Below, in pieces: positions 8,825 through 16,468 of a DNA stretch of 38,963 nt. The DNA is taken from assembly GCA_024689485.1 (NCBI GenBank), contig JAILDK010000066.1, positions 1 through 38,963 of the forward strand, read 5' to 3'. Position numbers and translations under genes: made by a program. Under the pieces are notes generated by a model. It ran no database searches and was not told the origin of the DNA. It saw only the letters and a list, made by a program, of their open reading frames with translations. Position 1 is the first letter of the stretch; each line of letters opens with the position of its first letter. The DNA comes from Fibrobacter sp. Its GTDB lineage: Bacteria; Fibrobacterota; Fibrobacteria; Fibrobacterales; Fibrobacteraceae.

Positions 8825-9964
8825 ATGTCTTTTCGGAAAATAGGAATCCTTTCTTTAGCGGCGGTGGCGAGCCTTTTTGCGGCGGGTAAAATCGCTTGCG
8901 TCGGTAACAGTATCACGTTTGGCTTTGGAATTGAATCGTGGCCGGATCAAACTTCATACCCGTATCACTTGCAAACGTTCTTGCGGGCGGAGGGCGATGA
9001 TGCAGCTTCCGATACAGTCGGGAATTTTGGCGTCAGCGGGCTGACCGTTCGAAAGGATGATAATTCTTCGTACTGGAATGGATACAAGTTTACTCCGGCG
9101 ATCGAGTTTGCTGCCGACACGGTCATCATTGAACTCGGCACGAACGACGCTAAGAATTATACCGAGTGGACTACCGCGGAACAAAATGCAAAATACGACG
9201 CGGAAATTCAGGCGGATTTCGAAAGCATGATCGATACGTTCCAGGTCAAATCCAAACCGCGCATCTTTATTTGTCTCGCTCCTTATGCGAATAACAGCTC
9301 ATGGGGAATGTACGACACGGCCATCGTGAATCATGTGATCCCTGCGGTTTTGAAGGCGGGCCTTGAAAAAGGTGTGAACGTGATCGATTTGCATTCGAAC
9401 TTTAGCTACCTCGAAAATCCGAGCTGGTATCTTTCGACGGATACGGTTCACCCGTCTGTGGAAGGGGCAAAGGAACTTGCGAAGATTATCTACGGCTACG
9501 TGCAAAAAGACAATCTGACGATTTCGCAGAACAAGACCGTTTTGACGGCTCCTGCGGGCTATGATTTTCAGTGGTACAAGGACGGTGAAAAAATCGAAGG
9601 CGCGACGGAACAGTCCCTGACGATTTCGGAAAACGGCGAGTATAAGGTTTCGGTGAAAATCGAAGAAAATACGCTTTCCCGCATGGTGACGCACCCGTAC
9701 ACGGTGACGAACCTGGAAACGACTTCGCTTTCGCAGTTAAAAACGCCTGTTTCGAATGTGCATTATGCGGACGGCATCCTTTCGGTTTCGCTTTCCCAAA
9801 AAGAAGTCTTTGCGTTCAAGGTGATGGACGTTCAAGGTCGCGTGTTGCAGGCTCGCACGATTCACGGTGCCGCAGGCGAAAATGCGATTACGGTCGGGCG
9901 TTTGCCGGCTGGGCGCTATATGGCCTTGGTGCAGGGAAAACCTTATTCGTTCCTCGTCAAATAA
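8825..9964 (+). CDS. Secreted SGNH/GDSL hydrolase, probable polysaccharide esterase
   Basis: The 379-residue protein has a signal peptide ending near AAG (residue 21). An SGNH hydrolase domain follows, with the nucleophile Ser29 in VGNSITFG, a block II Gly in NFGVSGLT, GTND (Asn of the oxyanion hole) and the catalytic dyad in DTVHPSVEGA. After it comes an Ig-like module (about 235-290, with FQWYKDG). Last is a C-terminal beta-sandwich tail (FKVMDVQGRVL ... LPAGRYMALVQG) of the type IX sorting type. SGNH proteins next to hemicellulases usually remove acetyl groups, so acetylesterase activity is a reasonable inference but unproven. ATG 8825 is chosen over an in-frame TTG at 8807 because GGAG sits five bases upstream of it and the signal peptide then starts correctly. 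Confidence 0.88.
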   Translation: MSFRKIGILSLAAVASLFAAGKIACVGNSITFGFGIESWPDQTSYPYHLQTFLRAEGDDAASDTVGNFGVSGLTVRKDDNSSYWNGYKFTPAIEFAADTVIIELGTNDAKNYTEWTTAEQNAKYDAEIQADFESMIDTFQVKSKPRIFICLAPYANNSSWGMYDTAIVNHVIPAVLKAGLEKGVNVIDLHSNFSYLENPSWYLSTDTVHPSVEGAKELAKIIYGYVQKDNLTISQNKTVLTAPAGYDFQWYKDGEKIEGATEQSLTISENGEYKVSVKIEENTLSRMVTHPYTVTNLETTSLSQLKTPVSNVHYADGILSVSLSQKEVFAFKVMDVQGRVLQARTIHGAAGENAITVGRLPAGRYMALVQGKPYSFLVK

Positions 9965-10053
9965 AATTTCCATTTGCGGTTAAATAAAATCCGTTTGTCA
10001 AAGGTTTGCTTGTTCGAATTTTTGACGGCGGATTTTTTTCTATTATACGGATT

Positions 10054-10803
10054 ATGAAATGGGTATGGTTTTGTCTGTTTTTTGCCATTTCCGCTTGGGC
10101 TGCGGAAGGGGATACGGTTTACATCGATCTCGTTAAACGGGATACGGTGTATATCAACGTTCCGCAGAAAATCGATACGGTTTATTACGACCCTGCAGAA
10201 CTCATTCATAAGGATGAACGCTCTCCTTCAACGCCTGCTTCGTTGCATACGGTGTACCTGCATTATGATTTGGGAAGCCTTTTGGCTACGGCGGTATGTG
10301 AAAGCCCGATTCTTGTGGCGCAGGTGGAATTCGCTTTGGGCAGGCGTCATTCTCTGATGGTTCCGGCTTCTTTTTTGAAAATTTCACCGAATTCAAAATT
10401 CACCAGCAGCTTTGATTCGGACGATTATTCGGGATCCGTTTACCAGTTTACGGTTGGACTTGCGTACCGCTATTACACGACAGAAAAAAAGTTTGCCGGC
10501 TACTGGAACTTGGAAGCGCAATATGTGCAACGCCATGCGGATTATTCGCATGAGGCTTACAATTACTACAGCGAACAAAATGAGTTTTATGGCTCGGACG
10601 ATGCCACGTATCGCGGGTTACAGCTCGCAATTCGCAAGGGCTGGACCACTCGCGGTTCGGTCAATTTGGGCATTGAACTCGGACTTGCTTATAATTTCGT
10701 GGAAGAATTCCAGTACGAAATTTTAGAGGAAAATCCCATGCTGTATATGACGGATGATATCCAGCTGGAATTCCGCTTGAACTTGGGAATAGGGGCGTTC
10801 TAA
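10054..10803 (+). CDS. Outer-membrane-type protein with three DTVY repeats, paralog 1
   Basis: The 249-residue product has a short signal peptide (MKWVWFCLFFAISAWA). Right after cleavage come three spaced copies of a DTVY(I/Y) motif (GDTVYID, RDTVYIN, IDTVYYD), then an alternating hydrophobic/polar beta-strand pattern with many aromatic residues, ending LEFRLNLGIGAF. That ending resembles a beta-barrel terminal strand. I do not recognise a named family. The start is set at the signal peptide; there is no clear Shine-Dalgarno. A TTGACG-N16-TATACG element (10022-10049) sits so close that the message could be nearly leaderless. The stop overlaps the next gene's start as TAATG. Confidence 0.8.
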   Translation: MKWVWFCLFFAISAWAAEGDTVYIDLVKRDTVYINVPQKIDTVYYDPAELIHKDERSPSTPASLHTVYLHYDLGSLLATAVCESPILVAQVEFALGRRHSLMVPASFLKISPNSKFTSSFDSDDYSGSVYQFTVGLAYRYYTTEKKFAGYWNLEAQYVQRHADYSHEAYNYYSEQNEFYGSDDATYRGLQLAIRKGWTTRGSVNLGIELGLAYNFVEEFQYEILEENPMLYMTDDIQLEFRLNLGIGAF

Positions 10804-11609
10804 TGAAAATTCGCTCTTGGAATGTTCTGCTTTTTGCACTCCTTTTGAGTTCGGCTTCTTGGGCAGTGGATACCGTGTATGTGCAAAAGCGTGTGACAGA
10901 TACGGTCTATGTGATGCAACGCCCAGATACGCTTTACCTGCCGATTTCCGAAAAAAGAGCGGCTCCAGCAAACCCCGAAGAGGCGAAGGATACGGCTTTT
11001 ACGCTTCCGCCTCCTGCGACGATCGTTTACCTTTCTCCGATGATGGCCGCGAATTTATTGATGACTCCTATTTTCCATTATGTGATATTGGATTTTGGAT
11101 TGGGCTATGAAAACCTTTACCGGGGTTCCCTGATTTTCAATTTTGCATCCGTCCATGTTTTTGGCGATGTGGAATTCATGGATGATAAAGAATGGGAAGG
11201 ATTTCGGACGGTTACGAGTTTTAGCGCGGGATATCGCCAATACATTGGCACGATTTGGCTTTGGGAGCCTCGGAAATCATTTTCGAGAAATACCCCGGCG
11301 TGGGCGACATCCTTGTTTGTGCAGGCGATGATCCATCCGGCATTCTTTGCGTCGTATGAAGCACCGATTGAAGATTCTAAAACGGGGAATTACAGCGGTC
11401 ATTTTAGACCGAGTATCGGTGCATCGGCGGGTGTCGGCTATGCACTCGGGGCGAGCGGTTCTGTTTATGAGTTCGGTATGTCGGTCGGGTATCAGTACTG
11501 GCATCATTCCGCTCCGGGTTTATTCAAGGCCGATGATGTGAGCTATGCCCTCGTTAACGGCTATGCAGAAAATCTGTTTGTTCGTTTCGATATTCAAATG
11601 GGATTTTAA
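10803..11609 (+). CDS. Outer-membrane-type protein with DTVY repeats, paralog 2
   Basis: The 268-residue protein has a signal peptide (MKIRSWNVLLFALLLSSASWA), then VDTVYVQ, TDTVYVM and PDTLYLP, a Pro/Ala-rich spacer, and a predicted beta-barrel body. The terminal strand is AENLFVRFDIQMGF, ending in Phe as outer-membrane barrels usually do. The architecture matches the genes on both sides, so these are tandem paralogs. The start overlaps the previous stop by one base, and the downstream gene follows after nine bases. Function is unknown; an outer-membrane or periplasmic surface role is inferred from the signal peptide and barrel pattern only. Confidence 0.8.
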   Translation: MKIRSWNVLLFALLLSSASWAVDTVYVQKRVTDTVYVMQRPDTLYLPISEKRAAPANPEEAKDTAFTLPPPATIVYLSPMMAANLLMTPIFHYVILDFGLGYENLYRGSLIFNFASVHVFGDVEFMDDKEWEGFRTVTSFSAGYRQYIGTIWLWEPRKSFSRNTPAWATSLFVQAMIHPAFFASYEAPIEDSKTGNYSGHFRPSIGASAGVGYALGASGSVYEFGMSVGYQYWHHSAPGLFKADDVSYALVNGYAENLFVRFDIQMGF

Positions 11610-11618
11610 GGAGGAATG

Positions 11619-12332
11619 ATGAAACGTTTGTTGTTTTGGTCTGTTTTATTTTTTGCCGTTTCGAGCTTTGCCGCTGTCGATACGGTCTATGTGGATGAGC
11701 TTCCGAAGCAGGAACCTGTCAAGGAAGAGCCTATTGTGGTGAACAAACACTTTGTTTTTGCCAGTTGGAATCTTTACGGCGAAGCGATCGGCATCGGCTA
11801 TGAAAATTTGTTCCATCCGAAGTTTGCGGCGCAAATCATGTTTGACTATTACTATACCACCGATATTCAGGAATCGAGTTGTGACGGAACGAAGGGCTCC
11901 CTTTACGCGGTGGACTTGCCGATCGCATTGAAGTTCTATGTAATGCCGTATCGTGGCTTTGGAAAGGTGAAGACGATTGGTGTCGATGGAACGGTGAGCG
12001 AATCTTATACGCGAAAGATGGCAGTTTTTGTGGAAGCGAAAGCGATTCCGATGCTGGGAAGTGTCTATGCGACGCGCAAAGCCTCTTCTTATGCGAATGA
12101 ATTGAAATTGGATGAAAAGGAATTTGCACTTTCGTGGGAAATCGGCTTGGGTTATACGCTGATGGGCGAACACTTTTTTATGATGCCGTCGTTCTTTTTT
12201 AGACGCTTTGCGGTGAGCCCGGATTGGTTAACGGAAGTCGAGTATGCAGACGATACAAGCTACCACCGTTCTCCGGCGACGTTCAAAAAACAGGATTTTG
12301 GTTTACACTTTACACTGGGCTACGCGTTCTGA
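11619..12332 (+). CDS. Outer-membrane-type protein with one DTVY motif, paralog 3
   Basis: The 237-residue protein has a signal peptide (MKRLLFWSVLFFAVSSFA), then VDTVYVDELPK and a Lys/Glu/Pro linker. A beta-rich body follows, beginning HFVFASWNLYGEAIGIGYENLF, a stretch resembling GLGYENLY of paralog 2, and ending FGLHFTLGYAF. Only one DTVY copy remains, against three in each of the two upstream paralogs. Strong AAGGAGG at 11608-11614 favours ATG 11619; ATG 11616 is too close. The gene's last 13 bases overlap the convergent HAD gene, and no terminator is visible between them. Confidence 0.8.
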   Translation: MKRLLFWSVLFFAVSSFAAVDTVYVDELPKQEPVKEEPIVVNKHFVFASWNLYGEAIGIGYENLFHPKFAAQIMFDYYYTTDIQESSCDGTKGSLYAVDLPIALKFYVMPYRGFGKVKTIGVDGTVSESYTRKMAVFVEAKAIPMLGSVYATRKASSYANELKLDEKEFALSWEIGLGYTLMGEHFFMMPSFFFRRFAVSPDWLTEVEYADDTSYHRSPATFKKQDFGLHFTLGYAF

Positions 12333-12946
12333 GCGAGCTGAATGTAGTCGGCGTTTTGCTCGACTTCGTTCTGCTTGACCCATGAAGCGTGAATGCCGAG
12401 CTTTTCGGCCGCTTCGCAGTTGTCTTCGCGGTCGTCCCAAAAAAGGCTTTCTTCCGGAATCATGTGGGTCTTTTCGATCATCTGCTTGTAAATGCGAGGG
12501 TCGGGCTTTGCAATTCCCATACGACAAGAAAGGAAGATTTCGTCAAAGAGATCGGGGACGGTGTATCCCAGGTTCATCATGCATTGGACGCAATTTGCCC
12601 AGATGACTTCGTTGATGTTACTCAACAGGTAAACCTTGTATTTTTTGCGAAGCTTGACAATGGTGTGCAAACGTTCGGCGGGAATTTCGCCCTGGAGATC
12701 CGTAATGATCGCCCGGATTTGCGGCAGCGTAACTCCGGGTTTGCAGTAAACAAGAATATCATTCAGCACATCGTCCATGGGACGAATGCCGTCGATAAAA
12801 TCATGCATCAGATGCTTGATTCTGTCGCGATGCTTGGCCTGCGTTTCTTGCGTAATGCCCAAATCCATAAAGATCTTTAGGATCGTTTCGGGCGGGATAT
12901 TCGCAATTACGTTGCCATAGTCAAAGATGATATTCTTGATGCTCAT
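12320..12946 (-). CDS. HAD-superfamily hydrolase, subfamily IA (YihX-like)
   Basis: The 208-residue cytosolic phosphatase-like protein has motif I IIFDYGNVIANI (nucleophile Asp9), motif II LLSNIN, motif III Lys in KPDPRIY and motif IV FWDDREDN. The D-x-G-N-V form of motif I is the one seen in YihX-type sugar-phosphate phosphatases, so a small phosphorylated metabolite is a likely substrate. ATG 12946 is used; a GTG at 12961 would overlap the upstream reductase stop but adds an unlikely leader. It is the last gene of the ahpC-reductase run on this strand. No Shine-Dalgarno is evident, so coupling to the upstream gene is plausible. Confidence 0.85.
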   Translation of the reverse strand: MSIKNIIFDYGNVIANIPPETILKIFMDLGITQETQAKHRDRIKHLMHDFIDGIRPMDDVLNDILVYCKPGVTLPQIRAIITDLQGEIPAERLHTIVKLRKKYKVYLLSNINEVIWANCVQCMMNLGYTVPDLFDEIFLSCRMGIAKPDPRIYKQMIEKTHMIPEESLFWDDREDNCEAAEKLGIHASWVKQNEVEQNADYIQLAQNA

Positions 12947-12960
12947 GCAAATAAAATACA

Positions 12961-14610
12961 CTATTCGGCAGAAATCATGTCCAACAGTTGCTGAATATTT
13001 TTCTTGCCGAAATTCGGAGATCCACCGTTAATCACGAAGCAGGGCACGCTCATGACATTGTATTTGTCCTTCCAAGCGGGGAAGTGGTTCAAGTCATAAA
13101 CTTCTGCCGTGACATTCGGATTTTCGGCGGCGATCTTTTGGGCTGCCATGACGAGTTCCGGGCACATGGTACAGGTGAGTGAAACCATAATGCGCATGTC
13201 CACCGGCTTTTGGATCGCCTGAATTCGTGCCTTCACATCGGCATCCAACGCTTGGCCTGGACCCGCGGCGTTGTAAAGCCCCAGAACAAAGGATGTGAAT
13301 TCATGACCGCCAGGAACTCCGTGGAATGCAAGCCCTGTCGCCGAACCGTCCTTTTTGCAGACGCGGACAAAAGGCTTGTCTTCCGCAGACTCGGAATCGT
13401 TTGCGACTTCTACCGTCAATTTGTCGGTGAGCTTCGCCATCTCTTCCATATAGGTTTTGAGCTCCTGCGAAACCGGACGGTCGTCCAGATAAAGCTTGAG
13501 CGTGAGAGCGTTCTGCATGCGACCGAAGACGGTATTCAGCTGGGCAAGAATATCGCCCGTGAAAAGTCCGCCTGCGTTCGAAGATGGCTGTGAAGCCGTT
13601 TCGCTCAAGCTTTTTCCCGAGGTGCTTTCTGCTGGTTTCGTAAAGTCTGGGATAAGGCCCGTTTTTTCTTGCAGAACTTTGGCGTAATGTTCGAGTTCGG
13701 TTGCCGCTAAGGCGCCGTCGCCGACTGCGGTCACGACCTGGCGAAGCGATTTGACGCAGACGTCTCCGGCGGCGTAAATGCCTTCCACGGATGTTTTTTG
13801 GGAACGGTCCGTGAGAATGTAGCCGTGTTCGTCCAAGTCCACAACGCCTTTGACAAGGTCTGTGGCTGGCTCATAGCCGGCAAAGACAAAGACGCCGAAG
13901 GTGTCGCCGTTTGCCGGCGTGTAAACCGTTTCTTCGCCTGTCTTGTTGTTGCGGTAAACGAGCTTTTTCAATGCGCTATCGCCTTCGACACGAACGACTT
14001 CCGTATTCGGGACAATCGTGATGTCCGGATGCTTTTTAGCCGCATCGGCGGTTGCCTTGGCGCAGGAAAAATCTTCCTTGCGCACGAGGACCGTGACATG
14101 CTTAGCGTACTTGGTGAGGAAGACGCTTTCTTCTGCGGCGGCAAAACCTCCACCGACGACGAAAACGTCCTTGCCGGTAAAGAATTCGCCGTCACAAGTG
14201 GCGCAGTAGGCAACGCCGTGTCCGCGGAATTCCGCTTCCCCTTCAAAGCCTACCATGCGTGGGTGCGCACCTGTCGCAAGCAAAATGCCAAAACAGTTCA
14301 GCGTGCCGCGACTGGTTTCGACCTGTTTTACATCGCCGTTTACGGAAAGGCTTGTCACTTCTGCCAGCATGAATTCCGCGCCAAAGCTCTGGGCCTGCTT
14401 GCGCATGGTATCCGTGAGAGCGGTTCCGCTGGTTTTGTCGACGCCCGGGTAGTTCACCACTTCAGAAGTGATCGTGATTTGCCCCCCGAACTTTTCCTTT
14501 TCCAAAACGACGACGCGGTATTGGGCTCGTGCCAGGTAAAGTGCTGCAGTCAAGCCCGCAGGGCCACCGCCCACGATGACGACGTCATAAAAGTTCTGCG
14601 GTTTTTCCAT
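12961..14610 (-). CDS. Thioredoxin reductase fused to a C-terminal AhpF N-terminal-type domain (permuted AhpF)
   Basis: The 549-residue flavoprotein has a thioredoxin-reductase half (about 1-325) with FAD motif VGGGPAG, redox pair CATC (Cys136, Cys139), NAD(P)H-binding VVGGGFAA and a C-terminal GIYAAGDV. A low-complexity Ser/Thr linker (about 330-360) follows. Residues about 365-549 match the tandem thioredoxin-fold domain normally at the N-terminus of AhpF, including PGGHEFTSFVLGLY and redox pair CTMC (Cys480, Cys483; CHNC in E. coli). In E. coli AhpF the order is the reverse. It probably passes electrons from NAD(P)H to the adjacent AhpC. GAGG precedes the ATG, and the gene starts 14 bases after the ahpC stop. 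Confidence 0.92.
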   Translation of the reverse strand: MEKPQNFYDVVIVGGGPAGLTAALYLARAQYRVVVLEKEKFGGQITITSEVVNYPGVDKTSGTALTDTMRKQAQSFGAEFMLAEVTSLSVNGDVKQVETSRGTLNCFGILLATGAHPRMVGFEGEAEFRGHGVAYCATCDGEFFTGKDVFVVGGGFAAAEESVFLTKYAKHVTVLVRKEDFSCAKATADAAKKHPDITIVPNTEVVRVEGDSALKKLVYRNNKTGEETVYTPANGDTFGVFVFAGYEPATDLVKGVVDLDEHGYILTDRSQKTSVEGIYAAGDVCVKSLRQVVTAVGDGALAATELEHYAKVLQEKTGLIPDFTKPAESTSGKSLSETASQPSSNAGGLFTGDILAQLNTVFGRMQNALTLKLYLDDRPVSQELKTYMEEMAKLTDKLTVEVANDSESAEDKPFVRVCKKDGSATGLAFHGVPGGHEFTSFVLGLYNAAGPGQALDADVKARIQAIQKPVDMRIMVSLTCTMCPELVMAAQKIAAENPNVTAEVYDLNHFPAWKDKYNVMSVPCFVINGGSPNFGKKNIQQLLDMISAE

Positions 14611-14624
14611 ATAAGTTCCTCGGA

Positions 14625-15188
14625 TTAAAGCATACCGACGAGATCGAGACTCGGCTTCAGGGTTTCTTCACCCGGTTTCCATTTGGCCGGGCAAACCTCG
14701 TCGCCGTGTTCACGCACAAATTGCAGAGCCTGCACTTTGCGGAAGAGTTCTTCGGCGTTACGGCCCACATTGCCTGCGTTTACTTCGTAGGCGACAATCT
14801 TGCCGTCCGGATTCACCACGAAGGTTCCGCGTTCCGCCATGCCGTCGGATTCGATCAGCACTTCAAAGTCTTTGCAAAGGGCGTGAGTCGGGTCTGCGAG
14901 CATCGTGTATTCGAGCTTCTTGATGCGTTCCGAGGAATCGTGCCAAGCTTTGTGTACAAAATGGCTGTCCGTGGAGACGGAGAAAATTTCGCAGCCGATC
15001 TTTTGGAATTCGGCGTACTTGTTCTGCAAATCTTCGAGTTCCGTGGGGCAGACAAAGGTAAAGTCTGCCGGGTAGAAGAAGAAAACGCTCCATTTGCCGA
15101 GAATATCAGCCTTGGAAACCTGTTTGAAAGCTCCGTTTTGGAAAGCTTGCACGGTGAAATCAGACACTTCTTTGTTGATGAGAGACAT
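14625..15188 (-). CDS. ahpC: Alkyl hydroperoxide reductase AhpC (2-Cys peroxiredoxin)
   Basis: The 187-residue typical 2-Cys peroxiredoxin reduces hydrogen and organic peroxides. The peroxidatic Cys47 lies in FYPADFTFVCPTE, the resolving Cys166 in GDEVCPAKW, and the active-site Arg120 in ERGTF. Length equals that of E. coli AhpC (187). The GGAG Shine-Dalgarno is clear. It is first in a run with the permuted AhpF-like reductase, which is presumably its electron donor. A TATACT -10-like box at 15223-15228 (reverse strand) suggests its own promoter. No OxyR or PerR site could be recognised. Confidence 0.96.
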   Translation of the reverse strand: MSLINKEVSDFTVQAFQNGAFKQVSKADILGKWSVFFFYPADFTFVCPTELEDLQNKYAEFQKIGCEIFSVSTDSHFVHKAWHDSSERIKKLEYTMLADPTHALCKDFEVLIESDGMAERGTFVVNPDGKIVAYEVNAGNVGRNAEELFRKVQALQFVREHGDEVCPAKWKPGEETLKPSLDLVGML

Positions 15189-15222
15189 ATTTTGCTCCTC
15201 TGAATGGTTTAAGTCTTTTTTT

Positions 15223-15228
15223 AGTATA
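15223..15228 (-). promoter_or_regulatory. Possible -10 box of the ahpC promoter
   Basis: TATACT reads on the reverse strand 35 bases before the ahpC ATG. No convincing -35 element is seen at the right distance, so this is only a candidate. Confidence 0.3.
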
Positions 15229-15239
15229 CAATTTTAAAC

Positions 15240-15270
15240 CGCACATTTCTCACGAAGTGCGCGTTTTTTT
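15240..15270. terminator. Hairpin with T8 on the plus strand between ahpC and the SGNH gene
   Basis: CGCAC (15240-15244) pairs with GTGCG (15257-15261), followed on the plus strand by a run of eight T. No plus-strand gene lies upstream. On the minus strand the hairpin follows the SGNH stop but is trailed only by GGTTT. It may be a weak bidirectional terminator for the urea operon's last gene. Confidence 0.35.
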
Positions 15271-15300
15271 TGAGGTCTTAAAAAAGGAATTAGTCCGAAT

Positions 15301-16452
15301 TTACTGTAAAAGCTCCAAAGCGACGGATTCAGCCATTTTTTCGTAGGCTTTTGCGCTCGGATGCAGATGATCGCCCGAGTCCATGCCGTTTGCAAAGCAT
15401 TCCGGCTTTTGGGAATCGCGGAGAGCCTCGTCAAAATCGACGCAACCGTCAAAGGCTTGGCTTGTGCGAAGCCACGCGTTGAATTCGTTGCGAACGGCGT
15501 CTTTGCTTGCGTTGTAGGTGCGCCATCCAAAAATTGGGAGCAGGGTTCCGCTCCAAACCTTTAACCCCTTTTTTCGGGCGAGAGGCAAGTAGAATTTTTC
15601 AACGCCTTCGATCAAATCTTGGGCGGTCGGCATATCGCTCATTGGACGGAACGGGTTGATTTTGACTCCGACCGGGTGAATGATGTCGTTGATGCCGTGC
15701 TGAATCAAAACGGATTTTGCACCCGCTGTTTCGATTTCGATCGGAAAACGCGTTTCGCCTTTAAGACCGTATGCCGCATAAGTAATGCAGCTGTATTCGC
15801 GGAGAATTCTTGTGCCGCAGACCGCACGGCGAATGATCGAAACATTTTCAAAGCCTTCGCGCTTGGCGCGGAGCTTCAAATAGTCGGGCCAGTCCTGCGC
15901 CGTGATGGAATCTCCGTAGCAGACGAGGGCGAAATTCTTTTCTTCGGTCCAGATGTCGACCGTGTTCAAAAAGTAGAACCAGTTCGTGGAGCGGGAAAGA
16001 TCTTTCGGAAAATCCTTTGCGTCGGCAAAATTTCCGTAGCAGAAAGAACCTTTGGAAAGCGGACCCGTGACGAGCGTTCCCGCGTTCATCTGGGTGAAGT
16101 CTTTGAGGTAGAGGCTCACATCAACGGTTTCGCCCGCAGAAACCGCAAAGGCAATTTCATCGCTCAGAATTTCTTTGCCCGCAGGGATTTCACCGGCAGC
16201 CTTTCCGTTAAACGTAATGGCGATAGGCTCGTAAGAATTGGAATCCTTTTTTGCCACGCAAGCGTTTGAAATTTGGACCGGTTCTGTTCCTGTCAGGTTT
16301 GAAAAATGAAAGCGCAGCTTGGAACCCGAAAAGCAGATTTCGATGGGGTAGCGGAGCGTAAGATCCTTTGCATAGGTCGCTTCCTTGCGATCCGTAATGG
16401 AGGTGGCGTTGCCCCAGCAGGCGACCCATTTCGTGTACTTTTCTGCGGTCAT
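15301..16452 (-). CDS. Cytoplasmic SGNH/GDSL hydrolase with N-terminal beta domain
   Basis: The 383-residue protein lacks a signal peptide. The N-terminal half (about 1-170) is a beta-rich jelly-roll-like region (RFHFSNLTG, ITFNGK, VDVSLYLKDF). The C-terminal half is an SGNH hydrolase with Ser in CYGDSITAQDWP, Gly in RRAVCG, HGINDI (Asn of the oxyanion hole) and the dyad in SGDHLHPSAKAYEKMA. This arrangement is known in esterases acting on sugar esters; the substrate cannot be told. GAGG lies nine bases before ATG 16452. The start is only 16 bases after the ureD stop with no terminator between, so it may be transcribed with the urease operon, although nothing in it points to urea metabolism. 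Confidence 0.85.
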   Translation of the reverse strand: MTAEKYTKWVACWGNATSITDRKEATYAKDLTLRYPIEICFSGSKLRFHFSNLTGTEPVQISNACVAKKDSNSYEPIAITFNGKAAGEIPAGKEILSDEIAFAVSAGETVDVSLYLKDFTQMNAGTLVTGPLSKGSFCYGNFADAKDFPKDLSRSTNWFYFLNTVDIWTEEKNFALVCYGDSITAQDWPDYLKLRAKREGFENVSIIRRAVCGTRILREYSCITYAAYGLKGETRFPIEIETAGAKSVLIQHGINDIIHPVGVKINPFRPMSDMPTAQDLIEGVEKFYLPLARKKGLKVWSGTLLPIFGWRTYNASKDAVRNEFNAWLRTSQAFDGCVDFDEALRDSQKPECFANGMDSGDHLHPSAKAYEKMAESVALELLQ

Positions 16453-16468
16453 GAAAATCCTCGCGATT

